64,000 bases of DNA from Methylococcaceae bacterium. Its GTDB lineage: Bacteria > Pseudomonadota > Gammaproteobacteria > Methylococcales > Methylomonadaceae. Each line of letters starts with the position of its first letter. Positions within the stretch are counted from its first letter, which is position 1. Where the stretch lies: positions 62,001-126,000 of the forward strand of contig JABFSH010000005.1 of NCBI GenBank assembly GCA_013140705.1. The letters are read 5' to 3'. The position numbers and the translations under genes are program-made. The notes beneath the pieces were generated by a model, which was not told where the DNA came from, searched no databases, and saw only the letters and a list, made by a program, of their open reading frames with translations. Shown in pieces: positions 10,101-19,787 of the stretch.

Positions 10101-10886
10101 TTTGTTTTTTACGGCGGTTTCCAAGAGCAATTTAATTTCCGTAGACCAGCGTTGCCAGGGCTGTTTTAACGCGATGAGAATCTGCTGTCGTTCCGAAGTC
10201 ACTGCATTGATCAAGGAACTGATGCTATCCGAATTAGCCAACGGGTTGGTTATTGGATCAGAATTCTTTAAGAGCAGTCCAATATTATTTTGCAGGTCAT
10301 CTGGCTGCTTGAAAATGCCATACAGCACCTGAAAATTCGGGTCGTCATGGCTGATTTGATAGTAAAAACTGCGCCAATAATCACGTACAACTTCATTCAA
10401 CAGTTCGGTGTCATCGGTGTTGATCTCTTGATGAAACAAGCTGCCACTGTCAAAGGCATGTTGTTGCAACATCCGGTTACACCAGCCATGGATCGTGAAG
10501 ACGGCCGCTTCATCCATCCAGTTGGCGGCCAGTTCCAGTCGTCGGGCGCATGCAGGCCACAAGCCAACTTCGTAATCAGCGCGGATGGCTTCCAGAAATG
10601 CATCGCTTTTGTCCGTTTGTTGACGAAAAAAACGAGCCGCCTGACTGAGACGGTCACGTACACGTTCACGCAATTCTTTGGTGGAAGCTTCAGTAAAGGT
10701 CACCACCAAAATATCCGGTGGCAAAAGCTCCCGGCCTTGCCATGTTTTATCGACATCATGCCCCAGAATCAGTCGCACATATAAGGCCGCAATCGTGTAA
10801 GTTTTACCGGTTCCCGCACTGGCTTCGATCAGGCGAGTGCCGTTCAATGGAAAATTGACCGGATTCAGAGAAATCGCTGCGGTCAT
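7191..10886 (-). CDS. recB: exodeoxyribonuclease V subunit beta (RecB)
   Basis: The 1231-residue protein begins with the Walker A segment EASAGTGKTYT (about residues 22-32) and contains the helicase motifs PIALIDEFQDTDPVQY, IGDPKQAIYSFRGADI, ITIHKSKGLEYPLVF and LRLLYVAMTRARY. The C-terminal nuclease domain has GFIDLVFVHNQKYYVVDYKF (near residue 1115-1135), which matches the catalytic Asp...DYK motif of RecB nucleases. It is the 3'-5' helicase and the only nuclease of RecBCD. It overlaps recC and recD by 4 bases on each side. All key motifs are present, so it should be active. Confidence 0.96.
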   Translation of the reverse strand: MTAAISLNPVNFPLNGTRLIEASAGTGKTYTIAALYVRLILGHDVDKTWQGRELLPPDILVVTFTEASTKELRERVRDRLSQAARFFRQQTDKSDAFLEAIRADYEVGLWPACARRLELAANWMDEAAVFTIHGWCNRMLQQHAFDSGSLFHQEINTDDTELLNEVVRDYWRSFYYQISHDDPNFQVLYGIFKQPDDLQNNIGLLLKNSDPITNPLANSDSISSLINAVTSERQQILIALKQPWQRWSTEIKLLLETAVKNKVLQAKNYKSNNIQNWIDKIIAWSGDPSQETLDIGKGFDNLSPVGMARMTNPGQTPPSHPGFEALSQLVRQLEVLPSLKVELIKHAVHWIRHRYDYEKQRMARMTFDDMLTRLDKALHGNNGQQLAKVIQQQYPIALIDEFQDTDPVQYRIFSSLYPAAAANEAGCLMIGDPKQAIYSFRGADIYTYLKAHQDTLGRHYTLGTNYRSAQALVEAVNQVFVHADQQPQGAFRFKRGADNPLPFIPVTAQGRDAEWVINDVIAPALSIWHWQATEAVGMPEYRESMAELTASEIVRLLNGVPSGKTGFKSSTGMEVLQPADIAILVRSSTEAKIMRNALARREVRSVYLSERDSIFATREANDLLFWLKALADPRNERKVRTALSTATFGWSYQALQQLALNEPVWEQHLERFLGYQIRWQQDGILPALRQLMNDYALHAHIKEAIEGERCLTNLLHLAELLQQASSQIEGEQALIRYLAESIKAGRRHSGDESIIRLESDANLIKVITIHKSKGLEYPLVFLPFICSFREVVSGSSDYYRYHDEHRQLTVDLTKNKSIRTLSDEERLQEDLRLLYVAMTRARYACWLGVAPVKAGNSKVCQLEKSAFGAVVGWQTGMPANALGQQLEQLKGSCNSIQLMELPSPTHDRYRPPLQTDLPDAARIASVKISSDWWVASYSALQIEDKAMPRVDLPQLPQEPETARDDKHKDETELSREPPNQTAQGIHGLPRGSEPGVLIHDLLEQCGHLGFSSVLANPELAKDLIQQRFNAREWLDKYDIIFSALSHWLTMPLLEGIDICLADLDIDAHQAELEFLIGADSVDVQILDQLVNWYTFAGQARPGLIPKQVNGLLKGFIDLVFVHNQKYYVVDYKFNSLGSNNEAYTSEALESAMLAKRYDIQYTLYLLALHRLLSVRLGAHYDYDQHIGGALYLFLRGSQAVTGGRVFDKPPRILIESLDRLFIGSTGPGKPL

Positions 10887-13800
10887 GATTGCGATTCCTG
10901 CACGTTTTCATTTTTAATGTAATCAATTACAGGACGATAAAGCCTGCTTGCCCAATACACAAAATTCTCGCCATTGTCGATCCGGTATAAATCGGCAAAA
11001 CGTGGAAAGAATCGCGTCAGATAAGCGTCGTAACGGACTTCTCCATTGTTCCAATCATCACCTTGGTAGTTCGCGGCTGCTTTTTCCAAAGCCTTATCGG
11101 GTGTTGAGTTTAACCAAGCGAAGGCGGTTTTACAGGCAACCGGCAAGGGCGCTTTCATACCCTGACAATACGCATCAACAAGGCTTTCCAATTGAGTCAG
11201 CGCCTCGGATTGTTCGATGGCGGGGATGGTAATGACGCCATCGGATGCGATCACCAGCGTCTGCAGGGGCAAATGATTGGCGCAAGCGGCCAAATGCTGA
11301 ACCCAGTGCAGCAACAGCGTGTGGTATTTGATGGGTTTGTCAGTAACTAAGCGTTGAGCGGTCAGATCAATCGCCCCAGTTAACTGTTGATGACCACATT
11401 GTCGCAAATGGCTTAAAATCCCTGTCAATTGCACAGTGATACCATTCATCAGAACAAAAGGAGGCAGTGTCAGGACATGGGCATCAAGTTTGATGGGCCA
11501 TTCAGGAAGCAGGCGTTGATACTGTTCCCACGTACTTTTAACCGGCTCGGCAACACTCTCATAGGCTGCCTGTGCAAAGCCTGCAAGAGGAAGTTGTCCC
11601 CTGAGTTCCGTGGCCCTTTGTTGCTGTGCCATATGAGCATCAATGTCATCAGGGTTTTCATTGATTAACGTATCAAGTAAATGTTTGCCTAGAACATACG
11701 CTTCAAGTCGATTGATATTGAACGGTTCGCTATCTTCGCTGGTGATTGTTTCATCATCGAATCCAAATTTGAGCGTTTCATTGCAGAAGGTTTTTACTGG
11801 TGCCCTTAGAAAATGTGCAAGGGTTTCAATCGAGAGGCTCAAAGTCTTTTGATCCGAAACAGTTAACGAATGGTCGTTGCCTGGAATGATGGGTGAATGT
11901 TCAAACCATTCTCTGGCATAGGTAAATAATCGCCGATCCCGGTTTTTTAACAGATAAGAGGGGCTAAACGGTTGCAGGGGATGCTTGACGGTGATGGCAT
12001 CAAGTAAAGGTTCATTATCCGGCAGTGTCCAGCCTTGAGACAATGCCTCGCGTAACTGGCTGATCAAAACCGACGGCGGACGTTCACTGTTGTCGCGGAT
12101 GCTACGACCAATCCAACTGATATAGAGCTGTTGCCTGGCTGACAATAAGGCTTCCAGAAACAGGTATTGATCATCCTGTCGACGTGAGCGGTCGCCCGGT
12201 CGGTACTGGCCGCGCTGGCTCATCAGATCAAAACCGGGGGCTTGCTGATTGCGCGGATAATCGCCGTCATTCATGCCCAACAGGCAGATCACCCGAAATG
12301 GGATAGCCCGCATGGGCATCAGGGTGCAAAAATTGACCCGGCCGCTGAGAAAGCGCTGGTTTAACAACGGTTCGTCAACACCCATGAGCCATGCCTCACG
12401 CACGACATTGACGGGCATCAGTTCCGGAGCTGTCAAGCCGGCTTGTTCACAATGCAGGCCCCATTGGGTTAATGAACGGGATAATCCTTCCAGGATTTTT
12501 CGCTCCCTCTCGTCGCTGACGACAAAAAAATCGTCCAGTAGCGATAAAAGTGCGTGTTGCCAGTCAGCAGGATTTTTTTCACACTTTAAAATATTCGCAT
12601 ATTTTTCCAGGGTCTCCAGTAGCCATGACAAGCCGCCCAGCCATTTTGCATCGAGTCCGCCCATTTCTTCATAAGGTTCAATGGTATTGAAGGGCTTGCC
12701 GGCGCCCACGGCATAGCCCAATAGCATTCTGCGCAAGCCAAATTGCCAGGTGTTGGCGTCCATATTCAACGGCATGACCACGGATTGAGCTCGTTGCGTT
12801 GCATTTAATCCCCATCGGATACCGGTTTCTTCAATCCACTGATGAATTTTTGGCGTCGCCGATTCATCGATGTCAAAACGTGCTCTTAATGCCGGAACCT
12901 CCAGTAAACCAAGAAATTCACTCACCGTAAAACGGGATTCGGGCAAATTCAGTAAAGTCTCAACGGCAACCAGTATCGGATTTTGGCCCCGTTGGTGTTG
13001 ATCGGCCAGACTGAAAGGAATATAACGCGGATCATCGGCTTGCATGAGTCCGAAGACAGCACGGATATGCGGGGCATAGGTATTGATATCGGGTACCATC
13101 ACGATGACCTCACGGGCATAAAGCGGGCTGTCACTTTGCTGCGCGGCTTCAAAACGAGATAGCAGTTGATCGTGCAGGATTTCAACCTCACGTTGCGGGC
13201 TGTGGGCGACATGAAATGCTATTGAGTCATCGATTCGGGGAAGCAGGGTAGGCTCGGCGGGCAATGGTTCCAGATCAAGAATGGACTGTTGGAGTTGTTG
13301 CAGCAAGCTGCGCTGGCCGGGGTGGCCGTAGTCCCTGAAAAGATCAATTTTGCTGTCGGGCCATTGCCATTTTGCATAGGTTTGTTTTTCATCGAACAGA
13401 TCCAGCAGACGCAGGTAATCGCGCCCCTGCTTTCCCCAGGCGGCCAGCAAAGGTGGGGCGTGAAGATGAAGTTCTTCCGCGCTGAGGGTTCCTGTCATGC
13501 CCGATTTGTAGTTGTGACGGCGGCATTCGGCTTTGAGGAGTTCTTTATCTTCGATAATGTCGGCCCAGTAGTGCTGGCAGGGATTATGAACAAATAACAC
13601 TATTTGACTGAATTTACCCAACTTGGCCAAGACTTCAAGCGATTGCTGAGGCAAAGAGGAGAGGCCAAACAGAAGGATGCGGCGCGGCACGCCAGATGGG
13701 CGAACATGCATTGAGTCAATCCGATTCATGAATTCAGCATGCACTGACGATCGGCTTGCAGACATTATTTTATCCGCATCCAATTCTCTTAAAACGGTGC

Positions 13801-14374
13801 GCCACAAACTGGCTTGCCATCGCTGCGGTTCTGGCAAGCGTGAAGCCTCACCCCGAGCGTTACGCAAGGTATCCTGGCCATTGGCCCAATCAGTCAGCCA
13901 GTCGGAACGATAGACCTGATATTGATCAAAAAGATCAGCGAGCTGTACGGCAAGTTGGTAGCGTTTGCGGCGGTTGCTGTCATCGATCAAAAAGCTTGCC
14001 AGTGTCTCAAAGCCGGGTTGGGAAATGAGTGCGGGCAGTAAACGATAGAGTCGCCAAATGAGCGGCGACTTGGCCAGAAGTTGCTGTTTAGGAATTTGCT
14101 CGCCCAAAACCGAGCGATAAACACTCCAGATGAACAGGGAGGGCAATTGTATCTTGATGGCCGCCGCAATTCCCAAGGATGTATTCTGCGCCAGGCTTTG
14201 CTTCAGCCATTGTCCCATGCCATTGCTTTGAACCAAAAACACCTCATTTTCCAAGGGGCTTAACGGGTGCTGACGTAGCCAGTATTCCACCACATCGCGA
14301 AGCTCTTCCAGTTGATTGGAGTGAATCACGGCAATGCCGTTATCAAGCGAATGCAGTGAACCGGATGGAGTCAT
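10883..14374 (-). CDS. recC: exodeoxyribonuclease V subunit gamma (RecC)
   Basis: The 1163-residue product is RecC, the Chi-recognising subunit of RecBCD. Recognisable segments are NEVFLVQSNGMGQWLKQSLA at the N-terminus, the PSLFIWSVYR stretch, REVEILHDQLL and the FCTLMPMRAIPFRVICLLGM segment in the middle. As in the family, these helicase-like domains lack intact ATP-binding motifs. It is the first gene of the leftward recCBD operon, and no other repair gene adjoins it. Its start is the ATG at complement 14372-14374. Confidence 0.95.
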   Translation of the reverse strand: MTPSGSLHSLDNGIAVIHSNQLEELRDVVEYWLRQHPLSPLENEVFLVQSNGMGQWLKQSLAQNTSLGIAAAIKIQLPSLFIWSVYRSVLGEQIPKQQLLAKSPLIWRLYRLLPALISQPGFETLASFLIDDSNRRKRYQLAVQLADLFDQYQVYRSDWLTDWANGQDTLRNARGEASRLPEPQRWQASLWRTVLRELDADKIMSASRSSVHAEFMNRIDSMHVRPSGVPRRILLFGLSSLPQQSLEVLAKLGKFSQIVLFVHNPCQHYWADIIEDKELLKAECRRHNYKSGMTGTLSAEELHLHAPPLLAAWGKQGRDYLRLLDLFDEKQTYAKWQWPDSKIDLFRDYGHPGQRSLLQQLQQSILDLEPLPAEPTLLPRIDDSIAFHVAHSPQREVEILHDQLLSRFEAAQQSDSPLYAREVIVMVPDINTYAPHIRAVFGLMQADDPRYIPFSLADQHQRGQNPILVAVETLLNLPESRFTVSEFLGLLEVPALRARFDIDESATPKIHQWIEETGIRWGLNATQRAQSVVMPLNMDANTWQFGLRRMLLGYAVGAGKPFNTIEPYEEMGGLDAKWLGGLSWLLETLEKYANILKCEKNPADWQHALLSLLDDFFVVSDERERKILEGLSRSLTQWGLHCEQAGLTAPELMPVNVVREAWLMGVDEPLLNQRFLSGRVNFCTLMPMRAIPFRVICLLGMNDGDYPRNQQAPGFDLMSQRGQYRPGDRSRRQDDQYLFLEALLSARQQLYISWIGRSIRDNSERPPSVLISQLREALSQGWTLPDNEPLLDAITVKHPLQPFSPSYLLKNRDRRLFTYAREWFEHSPIIPGNDHSLTVSDQKTLSLSIETLAHFLRAPVKTFCNETLKFGFDDETITSEDSEPFNINRLEAYVLGKHLLDTLINENPDDIDAHMAQQQRATELRGQLPLAGFAQAAYESVAEPVKSTWEQYQRLLPEWPIKLDAHVLTLPPFVLMNGITVQLTGILSHLRQCGHQQLTGAIDLTAQRLVTDKPIKYHTLLLHWVQHLAACANHLPLQTLVIASDGVITIPAIEQSEALTQLESLVDAYCQGMKAPLPVACKTAFAWLNSTPDKALEKAAANYQGDDWNNGEVRYDAYLTRFFPRFADLYRIDNGENFVYWASRLYRPVIDYIKNENVQESQS

Positions 14375-14565
14375 GAAACAGTCGGCGGGTTTGGGGTTTG
14401 GTAAAAATGGTTTTTCCGATATGACCTGGTTTTCTGAAGTCCTTGCCAGAGCGCCCTCCCGCGATTAATCATCCAGAATGCCCTATGATTCAAGGATAAA
14501 GGCAAGGTCCGGTTAATTCAGTAAATTCATTCGTGCAGCAGGTTCGAATACTATTTAGAAGTTCC

Positions 14566-14943
14566 CTATTGGGTATCAGGCACCGATTCAACAATGATTA
14601 ATTCGGCGGTTTGACCGCTGACGTTTTCTACGGACATTAATTGTCCGGACTCCCAAAAAACATCGCCAGACTGGTAAATATGCGTTGAGCCACCTTCGAT
14701 GACTTTTAGCTTACCCTTGACCACATAACGAGGGCCCGGACCTTCGTGAGTATGAAGGGGGGTTTTAAAGGCGGGTGGAAAAATGACGCGGATGGTTCGG
14801 GAAACAATATTTTTACTCGGCAATTCTACTTTATTTTCCATCAAAACAGATCGGCTAAAGACCGGTTTTGCTTCGGCAAACACGGTTGGAGTCGCTATAA
14901 AAAGCAGAATGGTTGTTAAAGATTTCATAGATGAAACGGACAT
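14566..14943 (-). CDS. secreted small cupin-domain protein
   Basis: The 125-residue product starts with a signal-peptide-like segment ending near PTVFAEA. A single cupin barrel follows, with the PLHTHEGPGPRYVVKGKLKV motif (His-X-His and Glu as likely metal ligands) and the second motif GDVFWESGQLMSVENVSGQT. Such periplasmic cupins often bind a metal or a small ligand; no enzyme activity can be named. A second ATG five codons in is equally possible. It stands alone, about 190 bases from recC and 75 bases from the PilZ gene upstream. Confidence 0.75.
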   Translation of the reverse strand: MSVSSMKSLTTILLFIATPTVFAEAKPVFSRSVLMENKVELPSKNIVSRTIRVIFPPAFKTPLHTHEGPGPRYVVKGKLKVIEGGSTHIYQSGDVFWESGQLMSVENVSGQTAELIIVESVPDTQ

Positions 14944-15020
14944 GGCTATCTCTCGTAATGTCAGTGAAGGAACAAATTCGGTGATAATTTAAGCTGGACC
15001 AAATGATTTTTCCCGGCTCA

Positions 15021-15284
15021 CTAAAGAAATTCTACAGCAAGCCCTTTGCCCGGATCGATTCGTCTTACGATCACCGATTTAGGGATAGCATCTTCGATGT
15101 CCAGCAGCAATACTTGCAGTTCATCGCCAATTGCCGGTGTGTTTTTGAATGCGCCATAGATAAACAAACCACTCTCGGAGATATCCTTGGTATAACCAAT
15201 AATTGTTTCGACGGGATGGCCCAGCTGCACTTTTGCTCGATGGGCTAAGCGCAAATGTCGGCGTTGATTGTCGGTAGTTTCCAT
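15021..15284 (-). CDS. PilZ-domain protein (putative c-di-GMP binder)
   Basis: This 87-residue protein is a single PilZ domain. The c-di-GMP binding residues are visible: the arginine motif in NQRRHLRLAH near residue 9 and the DISESGLFIYG segment that matches D/N-x-S-x-x-G. Stand-alone PilZ proteins act as cytoplasmic c-di-GMP receptors in motility, surface attachment or polysaccharide control. It has no operon partner, and the nearby genes do not reveal its target. Confidence 0.85.
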   Translation of the reverse strand: METTDNQRRHLRLAHRAKVQLGHPVETIIGYTKDISESGLFIYGAFKNTPAIGDELQVLLLDIEDAIPKSVIVRRIDPGKGLAVEFL

Positions 15285-15514
15285 TATCTAACGAGTGTAA
15301 AGTTAAATTTTAAAATATGTCGGGATCAATAAGGTCAATAAAGCAGATGCTGGCTATGATATTGATTGTACAGCCTGTTACGGATTTATTCCACTTTGTC
15401 AGGAAAGCGAAACATTAATTCTCAGGCTTCTGCCCCCTTCGTGATTCGCTCTGATGTAATTTGAAACTGTTCGCGAGCGAAGCCGAAAGGAACACGGCGA
15501 ACGGAGTGAAAACT
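15285..15514. other. noncoding stretch
   Basis: No supported gene. It contains the end of the cysZ transcript and the promoter region of the PilZ gene; I see no clear terminator. Confidence 0.4.
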
Positions 15515-16252
15515 TTACAGGGCCGGATCCCTATCCCGAAGAAATTCATTGAGATAAATCGTGGCGCCGATGACGGCGGCAGGAGCAACAAAGATATTCA
15601 GTATCGGAATGGAGAGACCAAACGCTGCCAGCCCACCAAAACTTAACGCTCCTGTTCGTATGGTCTTGATAAGCTGTCGCTGTTCGGTAAACAGCAGGCC
15701 TTTGTTTTCTAATGGATAAGCCATGTATTCCAGCGCCATGCCCCAGGCGCCAAACAGGGTCCATAAAAAAGGTGCCACTACGTTAAGGCCCGGAATAAGG
15801 GACAATCCCAGCAACGGCAAGGCTCTGGTTGCGAAGTAGCCGGCGCGTTTGAGTTCAGCCAGGATGACTTGCATAAAGGGTTGTTCAGCCGTTGGCAGTT
15901 TTTGTCCGTTAATGAGCGCCAGGGTTTTTGCCGATAATCGACCATAAAAAGGCGCCGCTAGCAGGTTAGCCAGAAGGGTGAAGGTAAACAATCCGGTTAT
16001 AAAGAAACTGATAAAAAATAACGGCCATAAAATCCAGCTCATCCACTGCAACCAGGAAGGGATGAATGTATCGATTACATTTGCGAAGGTGTAAAAACCC
16101 AGAACGAGTGCTCCGCTATACAAAATCAGATTGATCAGTATCGGAATGATAATGAACTTGCGAAGTTCGGCACTGGCCAGCAACTTAAATCCTCTAAATA
16201 AATAACCCGCAGCCTGTATCGGATTAGCGCCCTTTTTAGCAAATGACAACAT
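15515..16252 (-). CDS. cysZ: CysZ/EI24-family membrane protein
   Basis: The 245-residue protein begins with [18 protein letters not shown] and has hydrophobic segments near residues 30-55, 65-95, 145-170 and 205-235. The pattern includes [19 protein letters not shown], characteristic of the CysZ (EI24) family. CysZ is a sulfate permease of the inner membrane in enterobacteria. Many homologues outside that group stand apart from cysteine genes, as here, so sulfate uptake is a family-based guess. The start overlaps the 3' end of mtnA by 17 bases, so the two are probably cotranscribed, which would link it loosely to sulfur metabolism. Confidence 0.85.
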   Translation of the reverse strand: MLSFAKKGANPIQAAGYLFRGFKLLASAELRKFIIIPILINLILYSGALVLGFYTFANVIDTFIPSWLQWMSWILWPLFFISFFITGLFTFTLLANLLAAPFYGRLSAKTLALINGQKLPTAEQPFMQVILAELKRAGYFATRALPLLGLSLIPGLNVVAPFLWTLFGAWGMALEYMAYPLENKGLLFTEQRQLIKTIRTGALSFGGLAAFGLSIPILNIFVAPAAVIGATIYLNEFLRDRDPAL

Positions 16253-17285
16253 TTAAACCTCTCACACCCGATGTTTTTGCAGGATTCATGATCACACCAC
16301 GTTCAGTTACAATTGCAGTAATCAATTCAGCGGGCGTCACATCAAAGACGGGATTCCAGGCGCTGACTAAAGAATTTTCTTTGATATAGCAAGCCGGCAA
16401 TAATTCATTTTGATTGCGCTCTTCGATCCGGATTTGATCGCCATTCTCGATAGTCCAGTCAATGGTTGATGTTGGTGCCACCACCATGAATTTTACACCG
16501 TGCTGTTTGGCCAGAACGGCAAGCGAATAGGTGCCAATTTTATTGGCCGTATCGCCGTTGGCCGCAATACGATCAGCGCCCACAATAATCCAGTCGATCC
16601 TGCCCGATTTCATCAGCCAGGCCGCCGCTGAATCGGCACATAATGTCACCGGAATGCCATCCTGGGATAACTCCCAGGCCGTAAGTCGCACGCCTTGTAA
16701 CCAGGGACGGGTTTCACCGGCATAGACCTTGAGTGACTGTCGTTGATAAGCGCTGCGGATGACGCCTAATGCCGTTCCATAACCGCCGGTAGCCAGCGTG
16801 CCGGTATTACAATGTGTCAAGACGCCCTGGCTACCCGCAATAATGTCGGCTCCCAATTCGCCCATGGTGTGATTGGCAGCAATGTCATCGGCATGAATTT
16901 TTTCTGCACAGACCAAAAGTGACTGCACAGGATCATCATGTGACTGCTGCAATTGCGCGCTCATTCGATCCAGCGCCCAAAATAAATTGACCGCCGTCGG
17001 TCTCGATTTTGCGAGTTTGTCGATATCAGCCTCTACAAGAGGAAGCCATTGATCATTATTTACCGAATAATGCTGTTTGGCCGAAAGAACGATGCCGTAG
17101 GCGGCTGCAATTCCGATGGCCGGAGCGCCCCGCACACGCATGGTGACAATGGCTTCTGTCACGCCGGAGGCATCCCGATATTCATCATAAACCACCTGTT
17201 CCGGTAGTTGACGTTGATCAAGGACAATCAAGGTGTCGCCCGTCCATCTGAGTGCCTGGACTGGCAGATTGGTTTGTATAGTCAT
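16236..17285 (-). CDS. mtnA: S-methyl-5-thioribose-1-phosphate isomerase (MtnA)
   Basis: The 349-residue protein converts methylthioribose 1-phosphate to methylthioribulose 1-phosphate in methionine salvage. Clear family motifs are [33 protein letters not shown] (with the catalytic cysteine) and [21 protein letters not shown] (with the catalytic aspartate). It is divergent from the methylthioadenosine deaminase gene that starts 49 bases away, so both salvage steps share one control region. The other salvage enzymes are not in the window. Confidence 0.95.
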   Translation of the reverse strand: MTIQTNLPVQALRWTGDTLIVLDQRQLPEQVVYDEYRDASGVTEAIVTMRVRGAPAIGIAAAYGIVLSAKQHYSVNNDQWLPLVEADIDKLAKSRPTAVNLFWALDRMSAQLQQSHDDPVQSLLVCAEKIHADDIAANHTMGELGADIIAGSQGVLTHCNTGTLATGGYGTALGVIRSAYQRQSLKVYAGETRPWLQGVRLTAWELSQDGIPVTLCADSAAAWLMKSGRIDWIIVGADRIAANGDTANKIGTYSLAVLAKQHGVKFMVVAPTSTIDWTIENGDQIRIEERNQNELLPACYIKENSLVSAWNPVFDVTPAELITAIVTERGVIMNPAKTSGVRGLNVVIC

Positions 17286-17333
17286 TAGTTATTAAAATCC
17301 GATAGTAAAAAGTTATAATTCCGGAACTTAAAA

Positions 17334-18656
17334 ATGGAAGCGCTCATGATAGTCGATACTCTTGTCCACGCTCGCTGGATTATACCTGTTGAACCGGAAT
17401 CCGTAACGCTTGAACATCACACCTTGGTCATTGATGGCGGCAGAATTTTGGATTTATTGCCTACTGATCTCGCCAAACAAAAATATCAGGGACATAGTAC
17501 TGAAAATCTGCTTGACCATGCCCTGTTGCCCGGGTTGATCAATTGCCACACGCATGCTGCAATGACCTTGATGCGGGGAATTGCCGACGATTTACCACTG
17601 ATGGACTGGTTGCAAAATCATATCTGGCCGCTAGAACAAAAATGGATGAGCGAGGCGTTTGTCAGGGATGGCTCGGATTTGGCGATTGCCGAAATGATTC
17701 TGGGCGGCACCACGTGCTTTAATGACATGTATTTCTTTCCGGACATTACGGCCCAGCAGGCCATGCAGCATGGCATACGGGCCTGTGTAGGCATGATCGT
17801 AATTGATTTCCCTACTATTTGGGCGGAAAACAGCGATAATTATATCGAAAAAGGTTTGCAGATCCATGATCAACTGCGTCATTCGGCATTATGTACAACG
17901 GCGTTTGCGCCTCATGCGCCCTATACCGTTTCGGACGAGCCGCTAAAAAAAATCAGGGTTTTTGCTGATGAGCTGGAGGTGCCTATCCACATGCATGTTC
18001 ATGAAACACTGCACGAAGTCGATCAGGCTCAACAAACGAATGGCCAGCGACCTTTGCAACGCATAAATGAACTCGGTTTGCTCAATCCGTCATTTATGGC
18101 CGTCCATATGACGCAACTGACCGATGATGAAATCACCCTGTTTGCAAAAGCGGGCGCTCATTTGATTCATTGCCCGGAGTCAAATTTAAAGTTGGCCAGT
18201 GGCTTTAGCCCGATTGCAAAATGTATTTCGGCGGGTATTAATGTTGCTTTAGGGACTGATGGTGCGGCCAGTAACAACGATCTGGATATGTTCGGCGAAA
18301 TGCGCACGGCGGCCTTGCTGGCCAAAGCTGTTGCCGGTGATGCAAGTGCTGTTCCAGCCATGACAGCTTTGCGCATGGCGACGATTAACGGCGCCAAGGC
18401 GCTGGGACTGGAGGATGAAATCGGTTCCTTAAAGGTCGGCAAATCTGCCGATGTGATAGCCGTTGATTTGTCACATCTGGAAACCCAGCCGTTGTATTGC
18501 CCGATTTCGGCTTGTGTTTATTCAGCCGGTCGCCAGCAAGTCACTGATGTCTGGGTTGCCGGAAAACGCCTGCTGACGCATCGCAGTCTGACAACGATCA
18601 ACAGCGCTGATTTAACAGCGAAAGTGGTTGAATGGCAACAGCGCTTGTCAACATGA
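17334..18656 (+). CDS. mtaD: 5-methylthioadenosine/S-adenosylhomocysteine deaminase
   Basis: The 440-residue protein is an amidohydrolase of the MtaD/SsnA group, which removes the amino group from methylthioadenosine or S-adenosylhomocysteine. Metal and substrate residues are in HTHAAMTLMRG, HMHVHETLHEV, HCPESNLKLASG and ALGTDGAASNNDLDMFGEMR. The sequence opens with VDTLVHARWIIPVEPESVTL, as usual in the family. The ATG at 17334 and one at 17346 both have GGAA-type binding sites; the second would shorten the protein by four residues. The divergent mtnA supports a role in methylthioadenosine salvage by deamination first. Confidence 0.9.
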   Translation: MEALMIVDTLVHARWIIPVEPESVTLEHHTLVIDGGRILDLLPTDLAKQKYQGHSTENLLDHALLPGLINCHTHAAMTLMRGIADDLPLMDWLQNHIWPLEQKWMSEAFVRDGSDLAIAEMILGGTTCFNDMYFFPDITAQQAMQHGIRACVGMIVIDFPTIWAENSDNYIEKGLQIHDQLRHSALCTTAFAPHAPYTVSDEPLKKIRVFADELEVPIHMHVHETLHEVDQAQQTNGQRPLQRINELGLLNPSFMAVHMTQLTDDEITLFAKAGAHLIHCPESNLKLASGFSPIAKCISAGINVALGTDGAASNNDLDMFGEMRTAALLAKAVAGDASAVPAMTALRMATINGAKALGLEDEIGSLKVGKSADVIAVDLSHLETQPLYCPISACVYSAGRQQVTDVWVAGKRLLTHRSLTTINSADLTAKVVEWQQRLST

Positions 18657-18681
18657 CGGGATCAACTCCCCTGCCTGCGAA

Positions 18682-19230
18682 TTACGGTGTGATGGCGCTA
18701 ATTTTTGCAACCGCTCCAAACATCGGGTGGTCCAGGTATAAAAGGTCATTAAACTGGAAGGTTCGTTTTTCATGCAAGTGATAAATAATTGCCTCACCAC
18801 TCGTGCCGGTCTGGCCGGGCGTATATTCGAGATCAATGACCAGTTGTAGGGTTTGGCCTCTTTCCATTTGTACGTAGCCATTCACTTTGCGATCAGTGCT
18901 TTGAACATGCACCGGGTTGCCTGGACTGTTTTCCTCAATCGATTGAATCCAGGCTTCTTGCAACATGAGCTGATACGCTGAATTGCCCGATAGGGCTGTC
19001 GCGCTATCATTGAGCGTTTGATAGTCCGCCTTTGCATAGGTCGATAATTCGGTTAATGTGCCGGGCCATTCTATTTTGCTGACCGTTTGCTCGAAAACTT
19101 CCGTATTAGGCCATTTTTGAGAGAATACCAGTAACTCAATTTGATAATTGCCGGTTTCTGCTAAGAGCAAGTGGCTGAATAGGCTGATCAGGGTGGTCAG
19201 CAGGCTACAAAAGATAATTTTAGAGTTCAC
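18682..19230 (-). CDS. CsiV-family periplasmic protein
   Basis: With the GTG at complement 19228-19230 (GGAAA seven bases before it) the product is 182 residues and begins with a signal peptide ending near HLLLAETG. A longer frame to 19305 adds a basic stretch before the signal and is less likely. The mature part shows YQIELLVFSQ, a central NSAYQLMLQEAWIQ helix and RTFQFNDLLYLDHPMFGAVAKI, as in the CsiV family of gammaproteobacteria. In Vibrio, CsiV binds peptidoglycan and is needed for sensing D-amino acids. The gene converges with the mtaD gene, 25 bases from its stop. Confidence 0.7.
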   Translation of the reverse strand: MNSKIIFCSLLTTLISLFSHLLLAETGNYQIELLVFSQKWPNTEVFEQTVSKIEWPGTLTELSTYAKADYQTLNDSATALSGNSAYQLMLQEAWIQSIEENSPGNPVHVQSTDRKVNGYVQMERGQTLQLVIDLEYTPGQTGTSGEAIIYHLHEKRTFQFNDLLYLDHPMFGAVAKISAITP

Positions 19231-19446
19231 AGCGGTTTCCAATGTTTCAAAGGTGGATTTACAGTACAGGCTGGCTTTTTTACTATGGCCTCGATGCTTT
19301 AACATGCGTGAAAATAGCTTAAATCTTCTAATTCGCTAAACGCTAAGGAATCCTTAGTAGTATAAAATACTCAATATGAAACAGCTATAATCGTTGCTCA
19401 CTGGGTCCCGTTTATGTTTCTGAAATCAATTAAATCAGGGGGCGTA

Positions 19447-19707
19447 ATGAAGTTAAAACAGTTGTCGGGAAAAATCGGACACTATTTCCAGCAAAAGCCC
19501 TTTGATGCCCTGCTCATTTTGGGGTTTGTTATTGCGCTCTTTATCATGAGTCGCTTGTATTTCAGCGTAAACACGGATGATGCGGTTTGGGAGCAATTCA
19601 AAACCGAGCATGACTGCAAGTTACGAATGACCAAATTTGGAACCCAGCGTTCAAGTTGGTCATGTAATGATGGTAAAACTTATTATCGATGGCGGCAGCA
19701 GCGATAA
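19447..19707 (+). CDS. small membrane protein, unknown function
   Basis: The ATG at 19447 is preceded by a strong AGGGGG binding site and gives 86 residues. An upstream in-frame ATG at 19414 lacks such a site. The protein has one hydrophobic helix (about residues 21-40, FDALLILGFVIALFIMS) and a soluble C-terminal part with two cysteines (DCKLRMTK and SWSCNDGK) and a YYRWRQQR tail. The two cysteines could form a disulfide if the tail is periplasmic. I do not recognise the family. It converges on ilvC. Confidence 0.65.
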   Translation: MKLKQLSGKIGHYFQQKPFDALLILGFVIALFIMSRLYFSVNTDDAVWEQFKTEHDCKLRMTKFGTQRSSWSCNDGKTYYRWRQQR

Positions 19708-19787
19708 TTCGATGATCGAACTTCTCGTAGGGGAAGGAAGCCGATCTTCACGTCACAAGACGTTGAATTTTTGGTGTGGGCAGGCTT

